A stretch of DNA of 20,952 bases from Fragilaria crotonensis (lineage: Eukaryota > Bacillariophyta > Fragilariophyceae > Fragilariales > Fragilariaceae). The stretch lies in the NCBI GenBank assembly GCA_022925895.1, contig JAKSYS010000828.1, positions 1 to 20,952 on the forward strand, written 5' to 3'. Below are positions 8,150 to 18,499 of the stretch, piece after piece (the stretch's first letter is position 1; every line of letters begins with the position of its first letter). The translations under genes and the position numbers were made by a program. The notes under the pieces were generated by a model. It ran no database searches. It saw nothing but the letters and a program-made list of their open reading frames with translations, and was not told the origin of the DNA.

Positions 8150-9782
8150 TCATTTAATGTCGCCTTCGCCATCAGGCGTTCGACATTCCGTAGCCTTGTC
8201 GAAACATGGCAGGAACTTTGGGTCACTATGCAATGCCAGCGGAAATGCTGGCGGAATGGAAGCCTTATGATCGGCTACAAGTTGTAGAATCTGCGAGATG
8301 AGCTCAGTGTGTTGGTTGGGATCCAACGGAAAGGCTTCAGCAGGATCTTTGATCACGTCGAAAAGGAGTGGCGGGTCGTGGTATACCGCAGGGTCATCAT
8401 TGTAGTGACCGCTCTTCGTCCACAGCCAGGCTTTGATTCGTCCAATCTTGATCGCAGCAACGTCGAATCGTCCAAAGGGAGCCGGCAAGGGTCCATCACT
8501 AAAACCATCTCTCCAAAAGAAGAGAGCTCGATCATTTGGTAACGATGACTCTGGCTTGAACAACACTGTGCTGATGTCAATCCCATCAATCTCGTCAGGT
8601 ATTGGCTGCCCGAGGATAGATAGAATCGTTGGTACAATGTCTAGAGAGGAGACCATTTCCATTGTTTCTGTTCGTGGTTTAATTTTTCCAGGCCACCTGG
8701 CCAATGCTGGCATGCGTAAATTGGCTTCCCAAAGTGAACCCAGTCCTGTATCAGTTCCACAGTGCACTCCCATCACAGTGGTACTCGTTCCGGGAAGGAC
8801 GCATTGTCGAAACACCCTAGGATCAGGCACGTAGTCACTCGGGCACGCGGTGCAGTCCCAGTCAACATTTTGTTGCAGCCACCGTCCCTCAAATGGTCCT
8901 TTGGATCCTGCACATTTGCTCTGCCACCCACGGCCCATTGTCGCTCGTGAAGAGCACGAGAGTGTTATTTGTGAGATTTAATTCGTCGAGCTTGTCCAAG
9001 ATTTGCCCCGCGATCCAATCCATTTCTTCCACTGCATCCACAAAGGTTGATTCTTCACCGAGGTGAGACCATTGACAGGATTCCTGCTCACTTCCAAATT
9101 TAGGAGCGCAAAGCTGGTGAACATGCGAGAAGGACATGAAGAGAAAGAAAGGATCGTCTTTGCGACGCTCCAAGAATTGCATTGCCTCGTTGGCATACCG
9201 GTGAGCTAATTCGTCAAGTTTGACCGGCTGTTCAACAATCTTGTCATTATGATAGAGAGGTAACCACATTGTCGCGTTGGAATCTTTGTAGCATTGGTGG
9301 CCATCGACTGACCCTCCAGACATGTGATAAGGAACACCCGTCCATTCTTCAAAACCTTGGTTCGTTGGAAGGTAGTCTGGTCTGTGTCCAAGATGCCATT
9401 TGCCAACGATGGACGTCGCGTATCCAAGAGGGCGTAGGTATTCTGCGATGGTTGTCTCCTCCGGCAGCATACCATAGACAGCGTCAACTTTAAACACCCG
9501 AGGATAAATGCCCATTCTAGCAGGATACTTGCCCGTCAATATGGCTGCTCTGCTCGCAGAGCAAAGATGAGCTGCTGAATTCCAGTTGTTAAGCTTGAGT
9601 CCCTCATGTCCTATTCTATCAATGTTCGGCGTCTTTGCAGAAGGGGCGCCAAATAGAGATATATCATTGTAACCTAGGTTGTCCGCCAAGAGTAGCACTA
9701 TATTAGGCCCATCGTGCGCCTCGCTGACTTTTGCAGCGCATAACAACGAGATGGCGCTGTACAGAAGGAACGAACGACCCAT
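8150..9782 (-). CDS. Secreted arylsulfatase-like enzyme, frame broken once
   Basis: A sulfatase (alkaline phosphatase-like fold) expected to hydrolyse sulfate esters, for example of algal polysaccharides, in the secretory pathway or outside the cell. It starts at ATG 9782 in good context (AAAAACATGG), with a signal peptide at residues 1-22. The sulfatase signature is LCSASRAAILTG, with Cys74 as the formylglycine candidate. Further family blocks are VGKWHLGH (126-133), SFSHVHQ (218-223) and TSDNGPW (279-285). The frame then changes at a CCC run (8927-8929, plus strand) and continues as CAGSKGPF..., a Cys-rich insert, LRMPALARWPGKIKP and the C-terminal part to the TGA at 8150-8152. Joined it would be about 540 residues, near family size. 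Oddities are Asp35 replaced by Asn, Ala instead of Pro in the Cys motif, and Leu where the active-site Lys is expected. A short intron is unlikely because the protein text continues without a gap. Confidence 0.85.
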
Positions 9783-10085
9783 GTTTTTGTGTACTGGATC
9801 CTCAAGAGGATGTCGAGTGTCTCAGATAATGATGGCCATAAACCGAACGCTGACAGCTTTGCTACCAGGTACACGTACCGAACCGTACACCCACGAATAA
9901 ATGATACCGGTAAATCTTTCGCATGAATAAGCGGGATGCGACTGTAGTCTACCTGCAGTAGAGCTTATCCACTGTAGTGTGTAATCTTACTTGTACCTTG
10001 TACCAGGTACAGTACCAAGTCCTCGTCATCGTTGCACAGGTTGACTTCCAACACCAAGTACTGTACAGTACATACAAGTACCAAG
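9783..10085 (-). promoter_or_regulatory. Upstream region of the sulfatase, rich in GTAC palindromes
   Basis: No gene here. The stretch holds dense self-complementary GTAC words: accaggtacacgtacc (9864-9879), cttgtaccaggtacagtac (9997-10015) and ccaagtactgtacagtac (10052-10069). The 11-mer CTTGTACCAGG at 9997-10007 recurs upstream of two other genes in this window. The binding factor and function are unknown. Confidence 0.4.
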
Positions 10086-12660
10086 AACGCAACGAAATAT
10101 TTGGTTCCATCACGAGCACGTTAATAATGAGACTGAACACTGAACAATGGCAATCAAGTAGGATGATTAAAATTCTACGATTCCTTCATTGCTGTCACAC
10201 AGCACCATTGCTGATTCACAAGCAGTAATATCAAAGGACAAGGAATGAAAATCCCCTTCTCGAGCACCAGCCAGCACCACCATTATCGTCGTCATCGCGG
10301 CAGAAGTACAACTACCAACAGGAGGTCTGTTAATTGAAAGTGAATTGAGCTACTATGACTCACAATTGTCAATTTACAAAGATTTAGAAATAATCAATTC
10401 ACACTTGACTGGTGCTCTAGCAGGAACAATCATCAAAGCAACAAAACAAGCAAGATAAGTACTTGACAGTTTCTTCAATCAAGCATGCAAGATGCAACAG
10501 CACGTACGAAAGGAATCATTTTGAAGATGGAGACATTAACAAACACATGAAATTGTCCTTCTATATCATAAACATAAGTACTGTCATACTAAAGTGGCAT
10601 CTAGGCTCATGATACTAGTATGTACTCCTACAATAATCAAAATCTAAAATATCTCTTAAGGCCTTGTTCATTGATATGAGTTCCCAAAGTTAGTTGAATG
10701 GCATTCATGATGATTTGGTCATATGCTATATGAACTCAAACTTGGTCTCAAATGATACTGCTTTTGGATAGAATTGAGCAATACTTGAAAGAAAAATTTG
10801 TCATGCTGGCATGGTACTTTGAAGTTCTCTGGGTACTTCAGAGCACATATCAGAGGCACCAGCTAGCACATTATTGCAAAAAACTGGTCTTTCAGGAAGG
10901 TCCGGCCCAAGCATGTTTCAGCCATTTTATATGTGGCTGTCATCATGTGTGCTTAATCAGGTATTCTTCCATTTGTAGGTGTTGCAAGATTTGTAGCTCA
11001 AGTGGTAGATCAAAACAAACCAGCAGCAAGGTTTTCTAATCGTCAGAAAATGTTTTCTGAAGATAAGAAAATCTGGTTTGCCTTGATGAAGATTTGTGCA
11101 CAAGTAATATGTTCTTCCATCAGAATTTTTCTGCCCAGCATCGCTCCACATGATAATGGCTCAAGCCTATGCTTCACTTTGCACCATCATGACGAAGAAT
11201 GGACGCAATTTTCACCTCAGGGGTATCACGTGTTTTTGCCCTATTCACGATTCCCTAGGTGGCTGGGCCTGCCCCGCCCAGAGCAAACCAACATCAGGGA
11301 TTTCGGTCGTTTTGCTCATCGAACAACAACCACTCCGACGCGACATCAGGGTTCTTGCCATCCCTGAGCGAATGTGGTGTTGGGGGATTTTAAGATTTGA
11401 ACCCGAGAAAAAGCATGTCGAGGAAAAACCGCTGCTTGTTATCACTGAAGTCTCAAAATATCGCAGCTAGTAGAGCGGTATGATTTCTTTAGTAACGCTG
11501 CTGTCGGGTCAACCTCAGTACTAGTGTCTAGCAACCCAATGGCCTCCCCTTATCTTGGACAATGTCGCTTGGACTCTAGACTTGAAGTATCTCCTCAAAG
11601 CACTGAAAGTTTGCAGTCATGGTTTAAATTGACAATTGCTCAATATTGTTTTAAAGTTTTAAATGAAGTCTCAAGCTAAATCAAGACTCACAATTATACG
11701 TTTATTTTTTGCTGTGGTGGTGCTTTGTTGACCATAACATCTTATTGTCCGCTGGAGCTCATGATGATGTGCGAATACAATTGATCTCAAAAGTGGCAGA
11801 AATGATCATGCTTGCCCATGTCATTGCTGAAGCAAGACCGATGACAATGGGATCCATGTAATCTTGGCTGTTGAGTTACTGCAGATGCAATACAATGAAA
11901 AGTGTTTCATTTTTTGAAACGTCAAGGTCTTGCAAAAATGGTGGCTGTTTCACTAATCCTGGACTTTGGGGCCAGTAGGACTTATGAAGATGCATTTAGA
12001 GATCAAACGAGGTGGCCTACATGGTGGCATTGGAGGATTACATTGCAGCTCTTGGGCTGGATGGTCACCGCAAAAGTTCTATTTCTTTCAGCTTTCTGGA
12101 ATCAACAATGGGAGCCATTTGGAACATCTTGCTTGCTTTGCTAAACTCCTTGATGACTTGTTTGTGTGATTTGAGTAGTTCAATGTAGTGCTTCCATTAG
12201 CATCATTTTTGTCAAGATCATGTTCATATTGACAATCATGGTCAACTCTAATTCTGAGTAGACAGCACCAATATTCCTACACAATCTCAATTTTTATGGT
12301 GTCCATTAAGGCACATGCATGACATTGAACGCGAGGGTAGACAATACCATATTTCTCGGAGTTCTGATGTAACCCCACAAATGTACATCAAAAATGTTCA
12401 AAGAGAATGATGTGGGAAAGGATTAACAAGAGGAGCACGACTGAAAAATATCAAACGAAGATTTAAACTCATCTGCAAATCTTTGATGTTGTTCAAGACT
12501 TTGTAGCATTGATTGCGAGGTATTGAAATGCCCTGACGTTTTGGAGAAATGCCGGAATCTTTTCTTCCGAAGGTTGTTTTGGATATTCATTTCATTTTTT
12601 GGAATCGAGTGATTCATAAATGTATGCAAATTTTTGGCAACGGGAATAGCGATCCGTGTG
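10086..12660. other. AT-richer gene-poor stretch, no recognised gene
   Basis: About 2.6 kb with visibly lower GC than the neighbouring genes. Open stretches reach only about 120 codons and none shows a family motif, even-looking codon use or a strong start. No tRNA or LTR could be found. It may be an old, decayed mobile element or ordinary spacer. Short coding-like patches (for example about 11940-12170) could be remnants, but I cannot assign them. Confidence 0.45.
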
Positions 12661-12685
12661 GTATAGAATTCCGAGAAATACGGTA
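12345..12685. repeat. Inverted repeat pair about 300 bp apart (possible small transposon remnant)
   Basis: taccatatttctcggagttc at 12346-12365 matches the reverse complement of 12664-12684 with about two mismatches. The pair encloses an AT-rich, non-coding segment of about 300 bp. That is the size and layout of a miniature inverted-repeat element, but no clear target duplication was seen and the arms are not known termini. Confidence 0.4.
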
Positions 12686-13323
12686 CTTGTACCAGGTAGT
12701 ATCGTACCTGGAGCTACTTTAGTTTCACTATCGTACTCTCTCTAGTACGACGTAGGTGTACTAGTAGTAGAGGAGTAGTAGAGAGTCTTGCTACTTGCTA
12801 CAAGCTCACGTATCTCCGGACTTCGGACTCCGGACTCCGGAGGCCGAAGTCCAACTTTACCTGGACCCTGGAACTGGTATGTATATCATGCATACATACT
12901 ACTGTAGAAGTACCTGGTACTTTACTATGTAATCCACGACATGCATCCGAGTGCGAACTTCCGGACCAAAGGTAATCTAACGCTTGAAAATGCCTAAGTG
13001 CAAAGTAATCCAATTAAATTACATAGTCAAAGATATATGATATACGTAGCGGATGCTTATATTTCTAGTGTTATGTTGTGCAGGATTGATCCAATACCAG
13101 TGTTCTCCAGCCTCGTATATGTGTATTTTTGGGCGAGGTATCCTACCGTAGCTCGCCAGCTCGCCGTTCGGTGGCACAACAAGACCCCGCTGGACAACAG
13201 AGGACTTAATGATTAAACCATTCGATTGACCTCGCTCAAACTCAACAACCGTATTTGACCTACTTCCGACGCAGACCTTGACCATCGAGAGCTGCTTTAA
13301 TTGTTCCAGCATCCAAATACCTA
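12661..13323 (+). promoter_or_regulatory. Upstream region of the IQ-motif gene with palindrome cluster
   Basis: No convincing gene. It includes GGTACTTGTACCAGG (12682-12696), an exact 15-base match to 19296-19310. A nested hairpin lies at 12818-12852: arms ggacttcgg and ccgaagtcc around actccggactccggagg. There is also a gtacctggtac palindrome near 12910-12920. A minus-strand open stretch at 13019-13312 (97 codons) has no recognisable relative. Confidence 0.4.
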
Positions 13324-16300
13324 ATGAAGGCTGTAAAGTGCTACAAACCGAATTCAGAGTTGGATCACGTAATGCTTTTCGATGCTGGGGATGTCCGATT
13401 CATCCCGCCGCCTCCACCTCCGCCGGGACCGCCTCCGCACATGCATATTGGTGTTCCCCCTCCTCCTCCACCTGGCCCACCCCCGATGCAGTGAAGGTGT
13501 CTCCACTGAATCGAAATATAGGACAGTCCATTGTGGAAGAGAGACGACGTGCCGCTATGGCTATATATCAGTCGACAGATTTGGTTCCAGATCATCCCCT
13601 ACCAACAATAGTTGTTAAATCACCGGTGGTTCCGCTTGCGGTATCGGTGTCATCTTCACAGTCTCCGAATGAAAATAGACCTCCTCAGAAACATGCGTTA
13701 TTGTCTCCACCTCCGTCAACACAGAATGGCAGGTCCGTACCCAGTCCTTCAACTCTCGGCAAGGCGCAGAAGAGGCAGATGTCGATAAACACCAAGAATA
13801 TAGAGACGAACACCGTCCCCAGGACACCAGCGTCGTCTACATCAAGGGGTTCGATGCTATCGTCAGGGAAAAGCGAGGGAAAGAAAGGGTTCTTTCGTGG
13901 CATCCTTGCCCGCAACAAAAACTCGCCTAGTCCCTCATCAACCCCAACTCGATCTTTGGCAGCAGCAGCAACAAGTACTACTACTACACCAACAACTACG
14001 AGGAGCCCATCACCTCGAACAAGAACCAAAATTCGTCGTAGGAAGAAAGAGCTAGAGAAGAAGCTTGGGATGCCTTTGGATGCAAAGCCTGGGTCTTCCT
14101 ACAAATCAACTCCTCATTCGGCGGAGATTGTTCCGCGAACAGCCTCTGCTGGTGAGGGTGCGTCTGAGGGCTTGGAGATCTTGACAGCTACAGAGGCGAA
14201 AGACGTAGGGATTAGTCCGATGGAATCATTTTCGCCTCCAAGTTTTGAGCTCTCACCGATCAATTTTCCATCCGACCAATTTCCCGAAATGAGATTTAAT
14301 GATGATATTAGTATCTTGACGGATCCCTCGTATTCGGAGCATGCGCACAAAAAACTTGCCACAAGAATGGATCCAATCGGAGAAGATGAAGGAAGCACTG
14401 ATCAACTTGAGCGGCAGTGGAATGGAAACGCAAACCGTACGAGCAGCAAGACGCGCTCCGGAGTTCATTCAACCGAGGCTCAGCCTGAAAGAGGTATCGA
14501 TCCTTTTGGTGATCCATTTTTTGTTGAGGATCATTCTGTTGTTACAGAGTACCCAGATACTCGCTATGAGCCTGCTGCGAGCAACAGTGGAAATCGAGAC
14601 GGACACCCAGTTGAAGGCTTTGCCGAATCTAGCGAAGAACCAGCCACAAGCGAGGCCGAGCGTCGACATCAAATGCTGGCCGCCAAATCGCGATATGAGC
14701 CGCTCCAGGTGAGCAAACAGGGGAACCCCGACGGGCGAAGTTTATTCTCCCCGATGAATGAAAAGCCCACGTTTCAGAATCAATTGCCATCGTTCAATCA
14801 GCTTCGCGAAGCCGCTCGGCGCTCTCTCTTGAGCGACGACGAAACTTCTGCTGCTCAATCACATCACTCAGTCGCTCACTCCGGCAATTCCGCGATTAGC
14901 GATGTCGATCATGCCCCTTCTGTTCATTCGCGTCCTGCGCCAGCGATGCAGTCCATGGCAAGCAGCTCTGCGATATTGACTGCCTCTAAATCCCAATACT
15001 CCCCGACAACCAAAGTTGCTGCGAATTTTATCAAGCAACGCCGAGCACCACCTGAACTTGATCGCGCACGAAGTGAAGAAGGAAGCAGCTGGTAAAGAGC
15101 CTGTGGTGACCAAGAGTACTCATGAAATCAATGACAAGGCACCTTTCGTTGCGGGGGCATACCCGATCGAACTTGGAGTGCACCACCCTACTAAGGAATT
15201 CCAAAAGAAGGCTCCGTCAGCTCAGACGCCCTCATCTCCAGGATCAGTGGCAACCCTTAAAGCGCTTGGTCTGCTTCGTGGTGGACGTACCGCGCGATCG
15301 CCATCCCCGGGGCCATCACACGCGAATCCTAAAGCGGCGACATCGATGGCCCACGAACCACGTCAGAAAACGGAGAACCGCGCAAGTCCTGGATTGCACG
15401 CGGCTAAATCTCCATTTGTCAGCCCGAAGAGAAAGCGTCCAATTACGCCACGACAGCGTGTGTCTCCCGCGCTAGATAATGAGATATTGATCCCCGCCCG
15501 TGCTCCGAAATTGCGACCGCTGTCAAAGATAGCCAACCAAGGGAGGAAACCCTTATATAGCAAGGCCGACCCCAAAGTCTTCAAATTCGCGACACCTGCG
15601 ATGCCGAAGGTTGTCAAGGCTGCAAAGCCTTTCCCAACAGGTTCATTGAAAGAGAGACGGAAGCCACCAACCTATTACATCAAAAAGCGACGGGTGTTGG
15701 TAGAATCGAGTGTCGTACACATCGGCGTCGCTGCCCTTCACCGTGAACGACAACGCCTTATAAACCAAGGCCTTGCAACGCCAGCTGCTCGCCCAGGATC
15801 CAAGATTTCACGATCGAGGACAGCGGACACTGTCGATGAATCCAACATGGATCCAATCCAGCGGGCTGGGTATCGCCTGCTGAGCAAGGCTGCCGTTCCG
15901 ATTCAAGCTGAAATTCGGAGATATCTCGCACAAAGGGAGGCTGTTGACCGAATGTGGGCACTAATCCAGTTGCAGTCGTATTTTCGTCGTTGGCGCTGTG
16001 AAGCGTACCGTTACGCTCATACATGGGCAGCGACTAAGATCCAGGCAACCTTCCGTGGGTGGTGGGCTCGAGATAAGTTGGACGAAAAGGCGTTTGGTGC
16101 CGTAGAGATCCAAAGAATGGTTCGAGGGCATTTGTCTAAAATCCGAGTTTATGATCGGTTCTACAGTCTAATTACCATCCAATGCGTGGTTCGAGGTTGG
16201 ATATGCCGCACTAAAGCGAGACAAAGACTTGGAACTATTATAATCCTGCAATCTTGCTGTCGACGATTCCTGGCGAGATTGGAAGTGCACAAAATGCATG

Positions 16301-18126
16301 CTGCAGCCACTGCAATTCAAGCAACATACAGAGGCTACTCTTCCCAGTTGCACTTTCAGTTTGACCTCGTTGACGTCATCATTGCTCAAAGTATCGTACG
16401 AAGATGGAAAGCTTGCAAGATTGCATCCTGTATGAGGGATGAGCAGCGCGAATTCTCCGCAACAACGATCCAGTCGGCATGGAGAGGTTTCCAAGCTTAC
16501 TCCGACTTCATATTTGCGATTGCCGATGTTTTGGTCGCCCAACGCACAGTCCGTGGATGGCTCTCACGACGCAAGTCTCAACGAAGGCGACTCGAGGAAC
16601 AGGCCACCAAGATCCAGAGTCAATGGCGACGATACAGATCCCAAATGACAACACTTTATAAATTGGTGCATCTTATCATCGTGCAAAGTGTGGTCAGGAG
16701 ACGTCTTGCAATGAAACGCGTTAGTCAACTCCGCATCGAGATTTGGGCCGCTCGAACTATTCAAGTTCGGTGGCGAGTTCTGCGATGGAGGAGGGAAAAG
16801 AAATGTCAGAGTGCAGCAACCACCATCCAGGCTGCGTGGCGCCGATTTTGGGGTTATTCTCACTACCTGATTCTCTCGTATGAGGTTGTTCGGATTCAGT
16901 CTTGTTACCGCGGCCATCGAGCAAGGAGAGAGGCGAATCTTCAGATGGGATGTGCCATCATTATTCAATCGATGATGAGAAGATTGCTTGGTTTCAAGAA
17001 AGCACAGCAGGAGAAGTTGGTGCTCGTGCTTGTTGCATCAGGTTCTGAGTGTCTTCGCGAAAATTATGCTGCAAGGCGCATCCAACGTTTCTGGCATACT
17101 TCATTGACGACGAAACGAGAGCTTCGTGCTGCCGCGGTCATCCACAGATTCTTTGCCATGGTTAGGATTGAGGTTGACCGGGAGATCACTCGCCAGCGAG
17201 ACAAGATGAATAAGAAAAAAGGTGGCAAATCGAGGAGGAAATCCAGAGATCACCATGAATCTGAAGACAAAATGCTGGAGAGGGCATGGTTGAATACGAT
17301 GGAACAGGATCCGTACGGTAGGACGAGCAGGAGCAATCCACGAGCAAGGATGGTCGACAGTGATAGCAGTCAATCTCGCTCAAATCCTCACATGCCCGGT
17401 CATCGAAACGCTGGAAAAGATCGGCCAAAACCTGACCTTGCTGGGCAGGCAGTGGACGTCCGTCCCTTTGACGAAGTTAGCGAAGTCACTGGCCCGACTG
17501 TGTTTAATAGGGCTGCAGCTCGTGTAAATACTCTGACCCGAAAAGAAATGAGTGAGGACTTGACCTTGGAAGAGGCATGGATTGATACTGAGGTTTGCCA
17601 AGTTAAGCAGAGACGTCAGGCGGAGCAAGAATATCTTCAACGGCATGGTCTGCAGCATCATGGTTCTTATCAGCACAGGGACAACAGATACTATGCTCCC
17701 AACCCTTTGTCAATTCACGATCATAGAATCAACATGGCAGCATCGCGACGCCACCAATCTCCTTTGCCGCTGCAACTAACGAGTATGCACCCGTCACACA
17801 ACAGGCATCCGTCATCAAGCATGCACCAGCCACCTGCGATGCACCCTTCATCCCGTCATGACATGCACTACTCTGTTCCTCCTGTCCCCGTACCTCGCGG
17901 CCCTTTCCCTCAAACGAGGAATCACTTTGACAGTTCGAGAAGACATCGATCCCCCGGTCGCCATTCTTCTTTCGATAAGCCTCGATACGCCGACCCTGGT
18001 TATTATCAAGGAGGTGGGCCTTCGCCTTATAGTGGTTACGGGAGGCATGACAGTTCAGTCCACGCGACTCGTACACCAGGGTATCCTGAATACCAACCTC
18101 CTCACGATCGAAGTGGGTATTATTGA
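13324..18126 (+). CDS. Large multi-IQ-motif (calmodulin-binding) scaffold protein with polyproline N-terminus, two frame breaks
   Basis: A protein of about 1600 residues. From ATG 13324 a short frame encodes IPPPPPPPGPPP and VPPPPPPGPPP, a profilin/SH3/EVH1-type ligand. After a C run near 13486-13490 the text continues in another frame with a long Ser/Pro/Thr-rich, basic and probably disordered region (13493 to about 15075). A second shift near 15080 leads into the 15016-18126 frame. From about 15889 to 17175 there are about 18 IQ-like motifs (for example ATKIQATFRGWW, ATTIQAAWRRFW, VVRIQSCYRGHRARR). A basic Lys/Arg stretch and a His/Met/Pro/Ser-rich tail end in DRSGYY. No motor, kinase or other enzyme domain is seen. 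IQ arrays bind calmodulin or EF-hand proteins, so this is probably a cytoskeletal or centrosomal scaffold; ASPM-like proteins are the closest general analogy. The good splice-like site gtaaag at 15092 has no in-frame acceptor at intron length, so an indel is more likely there than an intron. Confidence 0.82.
15889..17175 (+). repeat. Array of about 18 IQ motifs inside the scaffold gene
   Basis: Each unit follows hydrophobic-x-x-[IVA]Q-x-x-x-R-[GR]. Most units are 23 residues long; every second unit between repeats 5 and 11 is longer (28, 25 and 26 residues). A/T-x-IQ-x-x-W/F-R units tend to alternate with more hydrophobic II-x-Q-S-x-V-RR units. The array suggests a long helix loaded with calmodulin-like light chains. 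Confidence 0.85.
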
Positions 18127-18127
18127 T

Positions 18128-18499
18128 CGTAATACAATTAAAGGCTGGAGACGAAACGGGCTCTTTATGATTGCCGAAAAAGGAGAACCTTCTGGAGGCT
18201 TACGGTTTACACAGACGTTAACAAAGGCTAATCTTTCACCCATTCTCGACGCACTGCTCGCAACAGACGCGGTGGATAGGATGCCTAATAGCGAAGTCAT
18301 ACAGAGTTCTCGTTTTTCTCTTTGCTGGTCTAGCATTATGCTACGAGGCATGTCCTTGTTGCACTCAACGCTCGACGAGGAAGACTTCGATTTATCGTCA
18401 AACACACTAGCGAGTCCTATGAAGGGAGTTTTGGAAAATCATCTCGATCCTTCACTATTCAATCGAAGCAAGGTCTCGAGCATGATTCAATTGTCGTGA
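18128..18499 (+). CDS. Coding-like open segment after the IQ gene (C-terminal extension or separate hypothetical)
   Basis: Open in one frame for about 124 codons, from DRNTIKGW to SSMIQLS, ending with TGA at 18497-18499. Removing one T from the tattattgat junction at the IQ gene's stop would fuse it to the IQ protein. Given the other indels nearby, this is possible. DRSGYY is also a natural-looking end, and the minus strand is open over part of the same stretch. I recognise no domain. Codons look moderately protein-like. I would not call it a gene without transcript support. Confidence 0.3.
   Translation, partial: RNTIKGWRRNGLFMIAEKGEPSGGLRFTQTLTKANLSPILDALLATDAVDRMPNSEVIQSSRFSLCWSSIMLRGMSLLHSTLDEEDFDLSSNTLASPMKGVLENHLDPSLFNRSKVSSMIQLS

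Noticed and set aside
8889-8938. Two overlapping sulfatase genes
   Set aside because: The two frames carry the N- and C-terminal halves of one sulfatase; one gene with a frame break is simpler.
9966-10084. Repeated gtac words as a CRISPR array
   Set aside because: Units are short, irregular and palindromic, with no uniform spacers, in a eukaryotic context.
11380-11420. tRNA-like T-arm (ttgaaccc and its reverse complement)
   Set aside because: The flanking bases cannot form the T-stem and no anticodon arm is in place.
13019-13312. 97-codon minus-strand gene head-to-head with the IQ gene
   Set aside because: Has an ATG and reads plausibly, but no recognisable motif and it lies in the IQ gene's upstream region; not enough support.
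13365-13595. Minus-strand Gly-rich protein
   Set aside because: It is the reverse complement of the polyproline codons of the IQ gene.
15092-15225. Intron with gtaaag donor joining the two halves of the IQ gene
   Set aside because: AG acceptors within plausible intron length leave the downstream frame wrong; the only frame-correct one checked gives an intron of about 25 bases.
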